From Segniliparus sp051660745 (lineage in GTDB: Bacteria; Actinomycetota; Actinomycetes; Mycobacteriales; Mycobacteriaceae): a DNA stretch of 64,000 nucleotides. The DNA is taken from the NCBI RefSeq assembly GCF_051660745.1, contig NZ_JBOFQF010000042.1:248001-312000 (forward strand), written 5' to 3'. How positions within the stretch are numbered: the stretch's first letter is position 1; each line of letters begins with the position of its first letter. The notes under the pieces were generated by a model, which made no database searches, was not told the DNA's origin, and saw nothing but the letters and a program-made list of their open reading frames with translations. A program made the translations under genes and the position numbers. Shown piece after piece: positions 25,246-32,383 of this stretch.

Positions 25246-26042
25246 ACGCCGCTCGGCTGGGGCCGCAGGAACACCGCCAGCACGACCAGGACGTAGACGA
25301 GCCAGGCGATCGCGGACAGCAGCGTCGGGTTCGGCACGAGGTTGAACATGCCCTCGACGATCTTCGCGGGCCAGGTGTTGGGGTCGACCGCCCCCGAGAC
25401 GTCGAACGCGAGCCGGTCGCGCCCCGGCAGCGCGCCCGCCTCCTGCAGATCGTTGACCCCGTACCGGAGCACGCCCGCCGCGACGAAGACCAAGAGGACG
25501 CCGGTGGCCTTGAAGAATGCGCCCAGGTTGATCCTGAGCGCGCCGTAGTACATGGCGACCGCGAGCGCCACGGCGACGGCAGCCCCGCCGAGCAGCCCGT
25601 ACAGCGAGCCCACGTCCCCTTGCGTCGTGTCGAAGACCAAAAGCGCGGTCTCGATCCCCTCGCGCCCGACCGCGAGCCCGGACATGAGCACCACGGCGGC
25701 GGGGCCGAGCGCGGCGGCCTTGCTCAGCGCCGCCTTCAAGTCCCCGGAGAGCGAAGCCGCCGCAGTCCGCATCCAGAGCACCATCGTGGTCACGACCACG
25801 ACCGCGACCAGGGAGGCGATCCCGCCGACGAGCTCCTGGCCGAGGCTGGACAGCGTGGAGGACCCGTAGGTGATGACGAGGAAAACGGTCACCGTGATCG
25901 CAAGTGCGGCGGCCACCCCGGCCCAAACCCATTTCACATAGTGCTTGAGATCGGATTTCACCAGGAAGGCGCAGAGAATCGTGACGACGATGGAGGCCTC
26001 GAGGCCTTCGCGCAACCCGATCAGCGCATTGGCGAAAAGCAT
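25152..26042 (-). CDS. efeU: EfeU iron permease (FTR1 family)
   Basis: The 296-residue membrane protein has seven hydrophobic segments and the two REXXE iron-permeation motifs REGLE (residues ~11-15) and REGIE (~127-131). It imports iron delivered by EfeO. The hydrophilic C-terminal tail of about 35 residues (rich in Pro, Ser and Glu) is encoded opposite the 3' end of the SDR gene. The transcript probably starts at the ATG, since TATGCT ends six bases upstream. Confidence 0.94.
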   Translation of the reverse strand: MLFANALIGLREGLEASIVVTILCAFLVKSDLKHYVKWVWAGVAAALAITVTVFLVITYGSSTLSSLGQELVGGIASLVAVVVVTTMVLWMRTAAASLSGDLKAALSKAAALGPAAVVLMSGLAVGREGIETALLVFDTTQGDVGSLYGLLGGAAVAVALAVAMYYGALRINLGAFFKATGVLLVFVAAGVLRYGVNDLQEAGALPGRDRLAFDVSGAVDPNTWPAKIVEGMFNLVPNPTLLSAIAWLVYVLVVLAVFLRPQPSGVQPAGKGKPASIPPSTTNSEPVEYEDSSLAR

Positions 26043-26048
26043 GCGCCG

Positions 26049-26073
26049 AGCATATCAGGGTAGGCATACCTGA
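26049..26073 (-). promoter_or_regulatory. IdeR/DtxR-type iron box and -10 element of efeU
   Basis: On the plus strand 26055-26073 reads TCAGGGTAGGCATACCTGA, a near palindrome with 14 of 19 positions matching the IdeR consensus. TATGCT (26054-26049, minus) directly follows as -10 box of efeU. Repression by iron is expected. The box is also close to the -35 region of the rightward cysteine leader promoter. Confidence 0.75.
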
Positions 26074-26096
26074 GTAACAGGCCTGCGGATTTCTGG

Positions 26097-26102
26097 CATA
26101 CT
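26097..26102 (+). promoter_or_regulatory. -10 box of the leaderless cysteine leader peptide
   Basis: CATACT ends six bases before the ATG of the 18-codon leader peptide, as expected for a leaderless transcript. Confidence 0.5.
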
Positions 26103-26108
26103 GCGGCC

Positions 26109-26165
26109 ATGAGTCTTGGCGCCCTTCGGGTGAGCTTGCGGTGTTGTCCGGGGTTTGTTCGCTAA
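26109..26165 (+). CDS. Cys-Cys leader peptide (18 residues), candidate cysteine attenuator
   Basis: The short frame encodes MSLGALRVSLRCCPGFVR with two consecutive TGT codons at 26142-26147, then stops 50 bases before the cysteine dioxygenase gene. Leaderless small frames with neighbouring Cys codons are known in mycobacteria as cysteine-responsive attenuators of sulfur genes. Here, stalling or normal passage of the ribosome at the Cys codons could change the RNA around the AGGAG at ~26201. The placement before a cysteine catabolic gene fits this. It is a prediction from position and codon content only. Confidence 0.6.
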   Translation: MSLGALRVSLRCCPGFVR

Positions 26166-26215
26166 CCCTGCCCGACCCCGCCCGCTCATCGACGATTCAC
26201 CAAGGAGCCCCTCTC

Positions 26216-26788
26216 GTGTCGACCCCATCGCTCTTGCCCCGGCAGCACTCGCTGCCGACGCGGCTGAGCACCGCCGATCTTCTTCGCATCACCTCTGACG
26301 TGGCCGACCAGCTCAAGGACGGCGCCTGGTCGCATTTGCTGCCCCCTGCGGGAGGGTGGCCGACCGACGACCGGTGGTGCAGGCAGTTGTTCGCGGACGA
26401 CGACCTGGACGTCTGGGCGATCAGCTGGATCCCCGACCGGACCACCGAGCTGCACGACCACGGCGGATCGCTCGGCGCGCTCACCGTCGTGGACGGGGCG
26501 CTCGCGGAATGGCGTTGGACGGGCAGCAAGCTGCGCGAGCGCCGTCTGGGACCGGGGGCGCAGGCCGCCTTCCCGCTGGGCTGGGTCCACGACGTGACCT
26601 GGGCCGAGTCGGGGACGTCCAGCCTGGCTGTCGACGCGACCGCCCCCGGGTTCGCGGCCCCGGCGCTGTCCGTGCACGCGTACTCGCCGCCCCTGACGGT
26701 GATGAGCTACTACGAGGTGACCGAGCGCCAGTCCCTGCGCCGGGTCCGCGCCGAGCTCACCGACATCCCGGAACGTCCACGGCGGTGA
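26216..26788 (+). CDS. Cysteine dioxygenase-family protein
   Basis: The ~190-residue cupin resembles type I cysteine dioxygenases, which oxidise cysteine to cysteine sulfinate with iron. The first cupin motif reads ELHDHGGSLGALTVVDG with two His ligands, and a later GWVHDV provides the third His. The GTG at 26216 has AGGAG eight bases upstream. It overlaps the rhodanese gene by four bases (GTGA), forming a cysteine and sulfane sulfur operon behind the Cys-Cys leader. Confidence 0.85.
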   Translation: MSTPSLLPRQHSLPTRLSTADLLRITSDVADQLKDGAWSHLLPPAGGWPTDDRWCRQLFADDDLDVWAISWIPDRTTELHDHGGSLGALTVVDGALAEWRWTGSKLRERRLGPGAQAAFPLGWVHDVTWAESGTSSLAVDATAPGFAAPALSVHAYSPPLTVMSYYEVTERQSLRRVRAELTDIPERPRR

Positions 26789-27180
26789 CGGCTACTGTCC
26801 ATGTCGTGAGACGGACTATCGACGAAGTCCTTGCCGAGGCCAGGTCCCGGCTGAACCGGCTCGAAGCCGACGAGGTCCCAGCCGCGCTGGCCCGCGGAGC
26901 GGTCCTGGTGGACATCCGCCCCGCCGCGCAGCGCGCCCGAGAGGGCGAGGTGCCGCAGGCGCTGGTGATCGAGCGCAACGTGCTGGAGTGGCGCGCCGAC
27001 CCGGCCAGCGAGGCGCGGATCGAGCAGGCGGCGGACCACGACGTGGAGTGGGTGGTCCTCTGCTCCGAGGGCTACACCTCCAGCCTCGCCGCGGCGAGCC
27101 TGCAGGACCTCGGCCTCTGGAAGGCGACCGACGTGGTCGGCGGGTACTGGGCGCTGAAGAAGAGCGGCTTCCCCCTGTAA
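26785..27180 (+). CDS. Single-domain rhodanese-like sulfurtransferase
   Basis: The 131-residue protein has one rhodanese domain. VLVDIRPAAQRAREG is the CH2A-like block and WVVLCSEGYTSS holds the catalytic Cys loop. It likely handles sulfane sulfur arising from cysteine breakdown, since it is translationally coupled to the cysteine dioxygenase gene. The start is the GTG at 26785 in the overlap; longer readings lie inside the upstream gene. Confidence 0.87.
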   Translation: MTATVHVVRRTIDEVLAEARSRLNRLEADEVPAALARGAVLVDIRPAAQRAREGEVPQALVIERNVLEWRADPASEARIEQAADHDVEWVVLCSEGYTSSLAAASLQDLGLWKATDVVGGYWALKKSGFPL

Positions 27181-27184
27181 GGCG

Positions 27185-27739
27185 CTAATGCACGCGGTTC
27201 TGCGCCGCTTCGAGCCCTTCGCGCAGCAGCAGCTCCACCGCGTCGGCGGAACGCTCGACCAGGTCGGGCAGTTCCTTGCGCTCGGCGGCAGTGAATCCCG
27301 CGAGGACGAAGTCCGCCGTCTCCATGCCCGCGGGCGGGCGCCCGACGCCGACCCGGACGCGGGAGTAGTCCTTGGTGCCGAGCGAGGAGGACAGCGACCG
27401 CAGGCCGTTGTGCCCGGCTTCGCCGCCGCCGCGTTTGAGCCGGACAACGCCGAAGTCGATGTCGAGCTCGTCGTGCACGGCGACGACGTCCGTCGGGGGC
27501 ACCGAGAAATACTTCGCGAGCTTCGCGATCTGCGGGCCGCAGACGTTCATGTACGCCGTCGGCTTGCCGAGGACGACGCCCCGCCCGTGGAAGGACAGCT
27601 GCAGCGCGAGCATGCCCGAGGTCTTGTGCGCACGGAAGGCCTCGCCCGCCCGCGACGCGAGCAGGTCCACGACCATCTGGCCCACGTTGTGGCGGGTCTT
27701 CTCGTATTTGGCCCCAGGGTTTCCCAACCCTGCGATCAG
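27185..27739 (-). CDS. pth: Peptidyl-tRNA hydrolase (non-standard start)
   Basis: The enzyme releases peptides from peptidyl-tRNA. Motifs are GLGNPGAKYEKTRHNVG with the catalytic His, KPTAYMNVCGPQI, VHDELDIDFG with the catalytic Asp, and GGGEAGHNGLRS. Family members begin with a strand of the type LLVGLGNPG, here encoded as ILIAGLGNPG. There is no ATG, GTG or TTG that includes it: the only such codon is a TTG (27725-27727) inside GLGNPG. A CTG at 27737-27739, or the CTG at 27776-27778 overlapping the rplY stop, would give a full protein. I use 27739; the start is uncertain. Confidence 0.88.
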   Translation of the reverse strand: MIAGLGNPGAKYEKTRHNVGQMVVDLLASRAGEAFRAHKTSGMLALQLSFHGRGVVLGKPTAYMNVCGPQIAKLAKYFSVPPTDVVAVHDELDIDFGVVRLKRGGGEAGHNGLRSLSSSLGTKDYSRVRVGVGRPPAGMETADFVLAGFTAAERKELPDLVERSADAVELLLREGLEAAQNRVH

Positions 27740-27774
27740 TATTTTCCCGGGAGAAGACCCGCCGAGGCCCGTGG

Positions 27775-28398
27775 TCAGCTCTCTTCGCCGCTCTCTTCGG
27801 CGCCCTCGCCCTCGGCTTCGCCCGCCTCGGCGGTCTCCGACTCGACGCTGGCGGCGCGGGCCTCGTTGATCTGGACGATCAGCTGCTCCGGGTCGCCGGT
27901 CAGCGCCACGCCCTTGGGGAGCTCGAGGCCGCCCGCGACGATCTTCTCGCCGATCTCGAGGCCCTCGATGGAAACCTCGATCTGGTCGGGGATGTGCAGG
28001 GCCTCGGCCTCGACGGGGAGGGAGGTCGTCTCGTGCTGGACGACCGAGCCGGAGACCGCGGAGCCGATCAGCACCACGGGCACCTCGACGGCGATCCGCT
28101 CGCCGCGCCTGATGACCTGGAGGTCGATGTGCTGGAGGTAGCTCTTCGTCGGGTGCACGACGACGGTCTTGGTCAGCGCGAGGTGCTCTTCGCCGCCCGC
28201 CTGGAGGGTCACCACCGCGTTCGTGCCGTTGCCGCGCAGCACGCGGGCGAATTCCTTCGCGGGGAGGTTGAAGTGCTTCGGCTCGATGCCGTGGCCGTAC
28301 AGCACGGCGGGCACTTGCCCGTCGCGGCGGGCGCGGCGGGACGCGCCCTTGCCGAACTCGGTGCGGACGGTCGCCTCGACGTGGGCGGTTTCAGACAT
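27775..28398 (-). CDS. rplY: 50S ribosomal protein L25 (CTC form)
   Basis: The 207-residue protein is the long, two-domain L25/Ctc form that binds 5S rRNA. The N-terminal L25 domain has RTEFGKGASRRARRDGQVPAV, cut here as FGKGASRRAR and VPAVLYGHG, and the C-terminal beta domain includes VEVPVVLIG and GDPEQLIVQIN. It ends in an acidic Glu/Ala tail. GAGGAG lies nine bases before the ATG at 28396-28398. It is paired with pth as in M. tuberculosis (Rv1015c-1014c). Confidence 0.94.
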   Translation of the reverse strand: MSETAHVEATVRTEFGKGASRRARRDGQVPAVLYGHGIEPKHFNLPAKEFARVLRGNGTNAVVTLQAGGEEHLALTKTVVVHPTKSYLQHIDLQVIRRGERIAVEVPVVLIGSAVSGSVVQHETTSLPVEAEALHIPDQIEVSIEGLEIGEKIVAGGLELPKGVALTGDPEQLIVQINEARAASVESETAEAGEAEGEGAEESGEES

Positions 28399-28625
28399 CG
28401 GGATGCTCCTCAGGTTCGTCGGTCGTCTTCGCAACCGCGCCGCCGAGCGATATCGTGCGGCCGAACCCTGGGCTCTTGAGAAAGAGTGGTCCGCGTTCCG
28501 TCGATCACGGCAAGTGCTGGTCAGAATGACCGGCACCGGCCCTCGCCAGCGCTGTTTCGAGGCTCAAGGGTAGCGCATCGGGAGGGGGCGTGCAATTCCA
28601 AGTTCGCTTATCACGGTTTGATCAC

Positions 28626-28631
28626 TACACT
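28626..28631 (+). promoter_or_regulatory. -10 box of the lipoprotein operon, probably leaderless
   Basis: TACACT ends six bases before the ATG at 28638, which in turn gives a proper lipoprotein signal peptide. Confidence 0.5.
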
Positions 28632-28637
28632 GAGCGC

Positions 28638-29312
28638 ATGCCCCGATGCTTCCGACTGAGCGCGACGCCCTTGGTGCTGTGCGCCGCGCTCAGCCTCGTG
28701 AGCTGCTCGCCCCACGAGAGCAAGAAGAAGGCGGCCGACCCCGACCGGGGCGTGGGGCCCATCGTCGCAGGCCTCTCCCCCGAACTGCTCAGCCCGCAGA
28801 GCGACAAGAAGCATAAAAACCCCGAGGAGGTCGCGTTCGTGAGCGTGGACCCGGCCAATTGCGCAGGCGCGGCCCAGGAGGTCGACCCGCCGTTCCTCAT
28901 GCACGACCCGGTGGCCCTCAACAACGGCTCCTGGGCGCAGAACGAGGGACGGATGAGCATGGTCGAAGAGATCGCGGGCGTCTACCACTCCGACTTCGAG
29001 CCCGAACAGGCCATCTCCTCGGCCGCGAAATCCCTCGACAGCTGCCAGGGGGCGACATTCACCATCCGGACCAGGATCAGCGACGCGGGCAAATACCGGC
29101 TGCTCCCCCACCAAGACTCCGGCTCGCCCAACATCCTGCTGTGGTCCTTCTCCTCGGTCTCGCGCGATTGGGCGTGCGACAACGCGCTGGTCGCCGCCTA
29201 CAATGCGGCGGTGGAGATCACGACGTGCTCCTTCAGCAACGGCACCGACGTGCTCGCCCTCGCCAAAGGGGCGCTGGAGCGCATCAACAAACTCGCGAAG
29301 CCGCTGGATTGA
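28638..29312 (+). CDS. Lipoprotein with PknH-C-like sensor domain (1 of 3)
   Basis: This ~224-residue protein has a signal peptide with lipobox LVSC. The outer domain shows four Cys in the pattern of the extracellular domain of the kinase PknH: DPANCAG, LDSCQG, DWACDNALVAAYNAAVEI and a final TTCS, which would make two disulfides. The domain is a possible ligand-binding fold (PF14032). No kinase domain is present. It is followed by two paralogues in the same operon. Function unknown; a role in sensing or binding cell-wall lipids is only a guess. Confidence 0.85.
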   Translation: MPRCFRLSATPLVLCAALSLVSCSPHESKKKAADPDRGVGPIVAGLSPELLSPQSDKKHKNPEEVAFVSVDPANCAGAAQEVDPPFLMHDPVALNNGSWAQNEGRMSMVEEIAGVYHSDFEPEQAISSAAKSLDSCQGATFTIRTRISDAGKYRLLPHQDSGSPNILLWSFSSVSRDWACDNALVAAYNAAVEITTCSFSNGTDVLALAKGALERINKLAKPLD

Positions 29313-29317
29313 GCCCC

Positions 29318-30004
29318 ATGCCCGCATCGCTCCTCCTGCCAAGCCGCGCGTCTGCGGCCCTCGTCGCGACGCTGCTCGCCGCCCTCGTCTCGTGCGCCCA
29401 CCGCACCGACCCCGCCGAGAGCAGCTCGCAGCCCTCCGCCAAGGTCGGCCCCATCGCCGCAGAGTCGGTCCAGCGGCTCTTCGAGCCCGGCCATTTCGAC
29501 GCGAGCGGCCTCTCGGAGAACATGTACTCCAGCGCCTCGCCCCCCGAATGCCGGGGCTTGGTGCTGGAGGTGGACTCGCCGCTGCTCATGCGGGGCCAAG
29601 CTGCCGTCGCGTCGGCGATCGCGCCGAAGGCAGGCGACACAGAGCACTCGCAGATCGTCGAGATCGCCGCCGTGTACCGGGAGGACTTCTCGGCGACCGA
29701 CCTGGTCGCGGAGGCCGCGAAGACCCGGGAGCACTGCCTGAGCACGCCGATCACCGGCTCCACCCAGGGCGGCGGCAACAGCACCTTCCAGCTGGTCGGC
29801 CAGCCCGACTCCGGGTCGCCGAACATCCTGCTCTGGACCCTTTCCGCTGTCGGGAAGTCCTGGTTCTGCAATAACGCCCTCGTCGCCGCGCACAACGCGG
29901 CCATCGTGATCACGTCCTGCTACCCCTCGCCCGCGCCGGGGATGAAAGAGCTCGCCCAATCCGCCTTGCGCCGCATCGACGGCCAAGCCAGGGCCGGGGC
30001 GTGA
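29318..30004 (+). CDS. Lipoprotein with PknH-C-like sensor domain (2 of 3)
   Basis: This 228-residue paralogue has the signal peptide ending LVSC and the same four-Cys pattern: PPECRGL, REHCLST, SWFCNNALVAAHNAA and VITSC. Shared phrases with the first copy include DSGSPNILLW. It starts five bases after the stop of copy 1 and its own stop overlaps copy 3 (GTGA). Sequence similarity to copy 1 is clear but far from identity, so the duplication is old. Confidence 0.85.
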   Translation: MPASLLLPSRASAALVATLLAALVSCAHRTDPAESSSQPSAKVGPIAAESVQRLFEPGHFDASGLSENMYSSASPPECRGLVLEVDSPLLMRGQAAVASAIAPKAGDTEHSQIVEIAAVYREDFSATDLVAEAAKTREHCLSTPITGSTQGGGNSTFQLVGQPDSGSPNILLWTLSAVGKSWFCNNALVAAHNAAIVITSCYPSPAPGMKELAQSALRRIDGQARAGA

Positions 30005-30669
30005 GGAAGGCCGTCGCGCTGCTGCTCGGGCTTGTGGCGCTGGCGGCCGGATGCGAGCGCGGCCGACCCGGGCAGCAGCGCCAGCCCGAGACTCCCGTCG
30101 CAGGCCCGATCCTCACCGAGGAGGCCCCCGAGCTGCTCAGCAGGCCCGGCGAGATCCTGATCGGCGGCAAGCAGCCGCACAGGGCGGACTTCAAGCACAG
30201 CGTGTACACGCACTCGGACCCGGCGCAGTGCCCGTTCATGGTTGTGGAGGAATCCCCGCTCCTGCCGAAGGAGCCGCTCGCGGAGAATTCGGCGTGGTGG
30301 GACACGGACGGCATGCACTCGGTCGTCGAGGTGGCGGCGGTCTACCCCCAAGGCTTCGACGCGGCGGGCTATCTGGCCGGAGCCCGGCAGCGGCTCGCGG
30401 CGTGCTACGGCGAGCAGGTCTCCGCGCTCACCGACCAGGAACAGGGCAACCAGGGGACGTTCCAGCAAGGGCCCGCAGCCGGGACGCCGAACGCCCAGCT
30501 CTGGTCGTGGGGCAGGGCGGGCGTGTGGACGTGCTCGTACGGGCTTGTCGCGAAGCACAACGCGGTGGCCGAGGTCGCCTCGTGCGAGCGGGACAGCACG
30601 TTCGACCTGCGCGCGCTCGTCCTCGCGAAAGAACACAGGCTGGACCAGCTCGCGCATCCGCAAGTCTAA
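30001..30669 (+). CDS. Lipoprotein with PknH-C-like sensor domain (3 of 3)
   Basis: This 222-residue paralogue starts at a GTG overlapping the previous stop. The lipobox is LAAGC. The four Cys are in PAQCPFM, LAACYGE, VWTCSYGLVAKHNAV and VASCERD. It is the most diverged copy and lacks the SGSPNILLW phrase in exact form (GTPNAQLWSW). It overlaps the convergent 5-FCL gene by four bases at 30666-30669. Confidence 0.82.
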   Translation: MRKAVALLLGLVALAAGCERGRPGQQRQPETPVAGPILTEEAPELLSRPGEILIGGKQPHRADFKHSVYTHSDPAQCPFMVVEESPLLPKEPLAENSAWWDTDGMHSVVEVAAVYPQGFDAAGYLAGARQRLAACYGEQVSALTDQEQGNQGTFQQGPAAGTPNAQLWSWGRAGVWTCSYGLVAKHNAVAEVASCERDSTFDLRALVLAKEHRLDQLAHPQV

Positions 30670-31226
30670 GGCGCGCCCCCGAGGCGGCGGGTCCCCGTCG
30701 GGGTGAGCGCCCAGCCCAGGGGGCGGTCGTGCGGCTCGCGCGGCAGCTCGTCGACCACCTCGTCGTCGTCCACGACGGCGACAAGCCGCGCGCCCGGGTC
30801 CGCATAGGCCAAACTGCGGTCGTAATGCCCGCCGCCCTGGCCGAGCCTGGTCCCGAGACGGTCGACCGCGAGCGCGGGCACGAGCACCAGCGCCGCCTCG
30901 CCCAACGTCTCGGGCGGCAGGCCGGGGCCATCGCCGGGCCATTGCCGCCAGGCGAGCGGCGCGTCCGCGCCGACGACCACGGGGACGAGCACCCGCGCCC
31001 CGCCCTCCGCGAACGCCGCCAGCATCCGGTCCGTCCCCGGCTCCAGCCGGGTCGGGATGTGCGAGCTCACCACGTAGCCGGGCCCGAGCCCTTCTGCGAG
31101 CAGAGCGGCCTGCGCGTCCACCGCATCGTCCCGTGCCGCGCGAGCCGCGTCGGACAGCGCCAGTCGAGCAGCTCTGACTTGGGCGCGAAGAGTTGCCTTG
31201 CGGCGAATGGCGGAGTGAGAATCCAT
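30666..31226 (-). CDS. 5-formyltetrahydrofolate cyclo-ligase
   Basis: The 186-residue enzyme converts 5-formyl-THF to 5,10-methenyl-THF with ATP. It has KATLRAQVRAARLALS at the N-terminus, the folate site region LVPALAVDRLGTRLGQGGGHYDR, and a DDEVVDELPREPHDRPL C-terminal phrase, cut here to VVDELPREPHD. This corresponds to Rv0992c and diverges from galU as in M. tuberculosis. Confidence 0.92.
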   Translation of the reverse strand: MDSHSAIRRKATLRAQVRAARLALSDAARAARDDAVDAQAALLAEGLGPGYVVSSHIPTRLEPGTDRMLAAFAEGGARVLVPVVVGADAPLAWRQWPGDGPGLPPETLGEAALVLVPALAVDRLGTRLGQGGGHYDRSLAYADPGARLVAVVDDDEVVDELPREPHDRPLGWALTPTGTRRLGGAP

Positions 31227-31243
31227 GAGAAGAAAGTTAAAGG

Positions 31244-31304
31244 CGGCCCGCTCAACCCAGCCCTAGACGGGGGGAGGGGAAACAAGGCCGAGGAGCGGGC
31301 CGCA
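31244..31304 (-). promoter_or_regulatory. Leader stem upstream of 5-FCL
   Basis: Perfect 11-bp arms GCGGCCCGCTC (31244-31254) and GAGCGGGCCGC (31294-31304) enclose a 39-base loop. On the minus strand TAGGCT (about 31315) could be the -10 box, so the stem would form at the very 5' end of the leader, about 18 bases before the ATG. Confidence 0.4.
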
Positions 31305-31398
31305 CGTCAAGCCTAGCAGAAGCACCGTGCGCACGCAATGCTCGGCCCGCCACGTGTCTTCTCTCACGCCGCCTAGCCCAAGACAACTCTCCGTGTGA

Positions 31399-31416
31399 GC
31401 CTCTAAGCTGAGAGGC
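31399..31416 (+). promoter_or_regulatory. galU promoter -10 within a small inverted repeat
   Basis: GCCTCT and AGAGGC flank AAGCTG directly before the ATG. TAAGCT (31404-31409) is the likely -10 box, seven bases before the start, so galU is probably leaderless. Confidence 0.45.
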
Positions 31417-32373
31417 ATGGCCGAGCAAGAGAAGCCCCTCCCCTCCGAGACCCGTCCTGGCATGCCGTACACCGCCGTCGTCCCCGCCGCAGGCATGGGG
31501 ACCCGCTTCCTCCCTGTCACCAAGTCTGTGCCCAAGGAGCTGCTGCCCGTCGTCGACACCCCTGGCATCGAGCTGGTCGCCGCCGAGGCCGCCCGCGCTG
31601 GCGCGCAGCGCCTGGTGATCGTCACCTCCGAGGGCAAGGACTCGGTCGTCGCGCACTTCGTGCAAGACCTCGTGCTGGAAGGCGTCCTCGAGGCCAAAGG
31701 CAAGTCGGCGATGCTGGAGAAGGTCCGCCGCGCGCCCAACTTGATCAAAGTGGAGTCCGTGGTCCAGCAGCAGCCGCTCGGCCTCGGCCACGCCATCGCG
31801 CAGGTCGAGCAGGTGCTGCACCCGGACGACGACGCGATCGCCATCCTCCTGCCCGACGACCTCGTGCTGCGGACCCCCGAGCAGGCCGCAGAGGGCCGGT
31901 TCCGGCAGAAGCTGGACGCGCTCGACCTGATGGCCCAGGTGCGGGCGGAGCGAGGCGGCAGCGTTATCTGCGCGTTCCCGGTCCCCACCGACGAGATCAG
32001 CGCGTACGGCGTGTTCGACGTCGTCGAGCAAGAAGGGCCGGTGCGGCGAGTTCGCGGCCTCGTGGAGAAGCCGCCCGCCGACCAAGCCCCCTCGAATTTG
32101 GCCGTGGCCGGACGCTACATCTTGGACCGGGCCATCTTCGACACGCTGCGCGAAGTCTCCCCCGGCGCGGGCGGCGAGATCCAGCTCACCGACGCGATTG
32201 CCCTGCTCATCGCCAAGGGCCACCCCGTGCATCTCGTGGTCTGGGACGGCTACCGGCACGACCTCGGCAACCCTGGCGGCTACCTGAAAGCCTCCGTCGA
32301 TTTCGCGCTGGATCGAGAAGAGTATGGGCCGGGCCTGCGCGCTTGGTTGATCAGCAGGCTCGGGCTGAGCTAA
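31417..32373 (+). CDS. galU: UTP-glucose-1-phosphate uridylyltransferase
   Basis: The 318-residue enzyme makes UDP-glucose, the precursor of trehalose, glycolipids and cell-wall galactose. It has the nucleotide-binding start AVVPAAGMGTRFLPVTKSVPKELLP, here noted as GMGTRFLP and KSVPKELLP, then LGLGHAI region, ILLPDDLVL with metal-binding Asp, and LPGAGGEIQLTDAI (here SPGAGGEIQLTDAI). It begins the galU-moeA-rimJ operon-like row known from mycobacteria (Rv0993-0995). Confidence 0.96.
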   Translation: MAEQEKPLPSETRPGMPYTAVVPAAGMGTRFLPVTKSVPKELLPVVDTPGIELVAAEAARAGAQRLVIVTSEGKDSVVAHFVQDLVLEGVLEAKGKSAMLEKVRRAPNLIKVESVVQQQPLGLGHAIAQVEQVLHPDDDAIAILLPDDLVLRTPEQAAEGRFRQKLDALDLMAQVRAERGGSVICAFPVPTDEISAYGVFDVVEQEGPVRRVRGLVEKPPADQAPSNLAVAGRYILDRAIFDTLREVSPGAGGEIQLTDAIALLIAKGHPVHLVVWDGYRHDLGNPGGYLKASVDFALDREEYGPGLRAWLISRLGLS

Positions 32374-32376
32374 GCT
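32371..32376 (+). promoter_or_regulatory. -10-like TAAGCT overlapping the galU stop, before moeA
   Basis: TAAGCT includes the galU stop codon and ends seven bases before the GTG of moeA, the same spacing as at galU and glnA2. An internal leaderless promoter is possible. Confidence 0.35.
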
Positions 32377-32383
32377 CTGGCGC

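Noticed and set aside
26141..26788. Longer cysteine dioxygenase reading from 26141
   Set aside because: The extra residues overlap the leader peptide in another frame and AGGAG supports the GTG at 26216.
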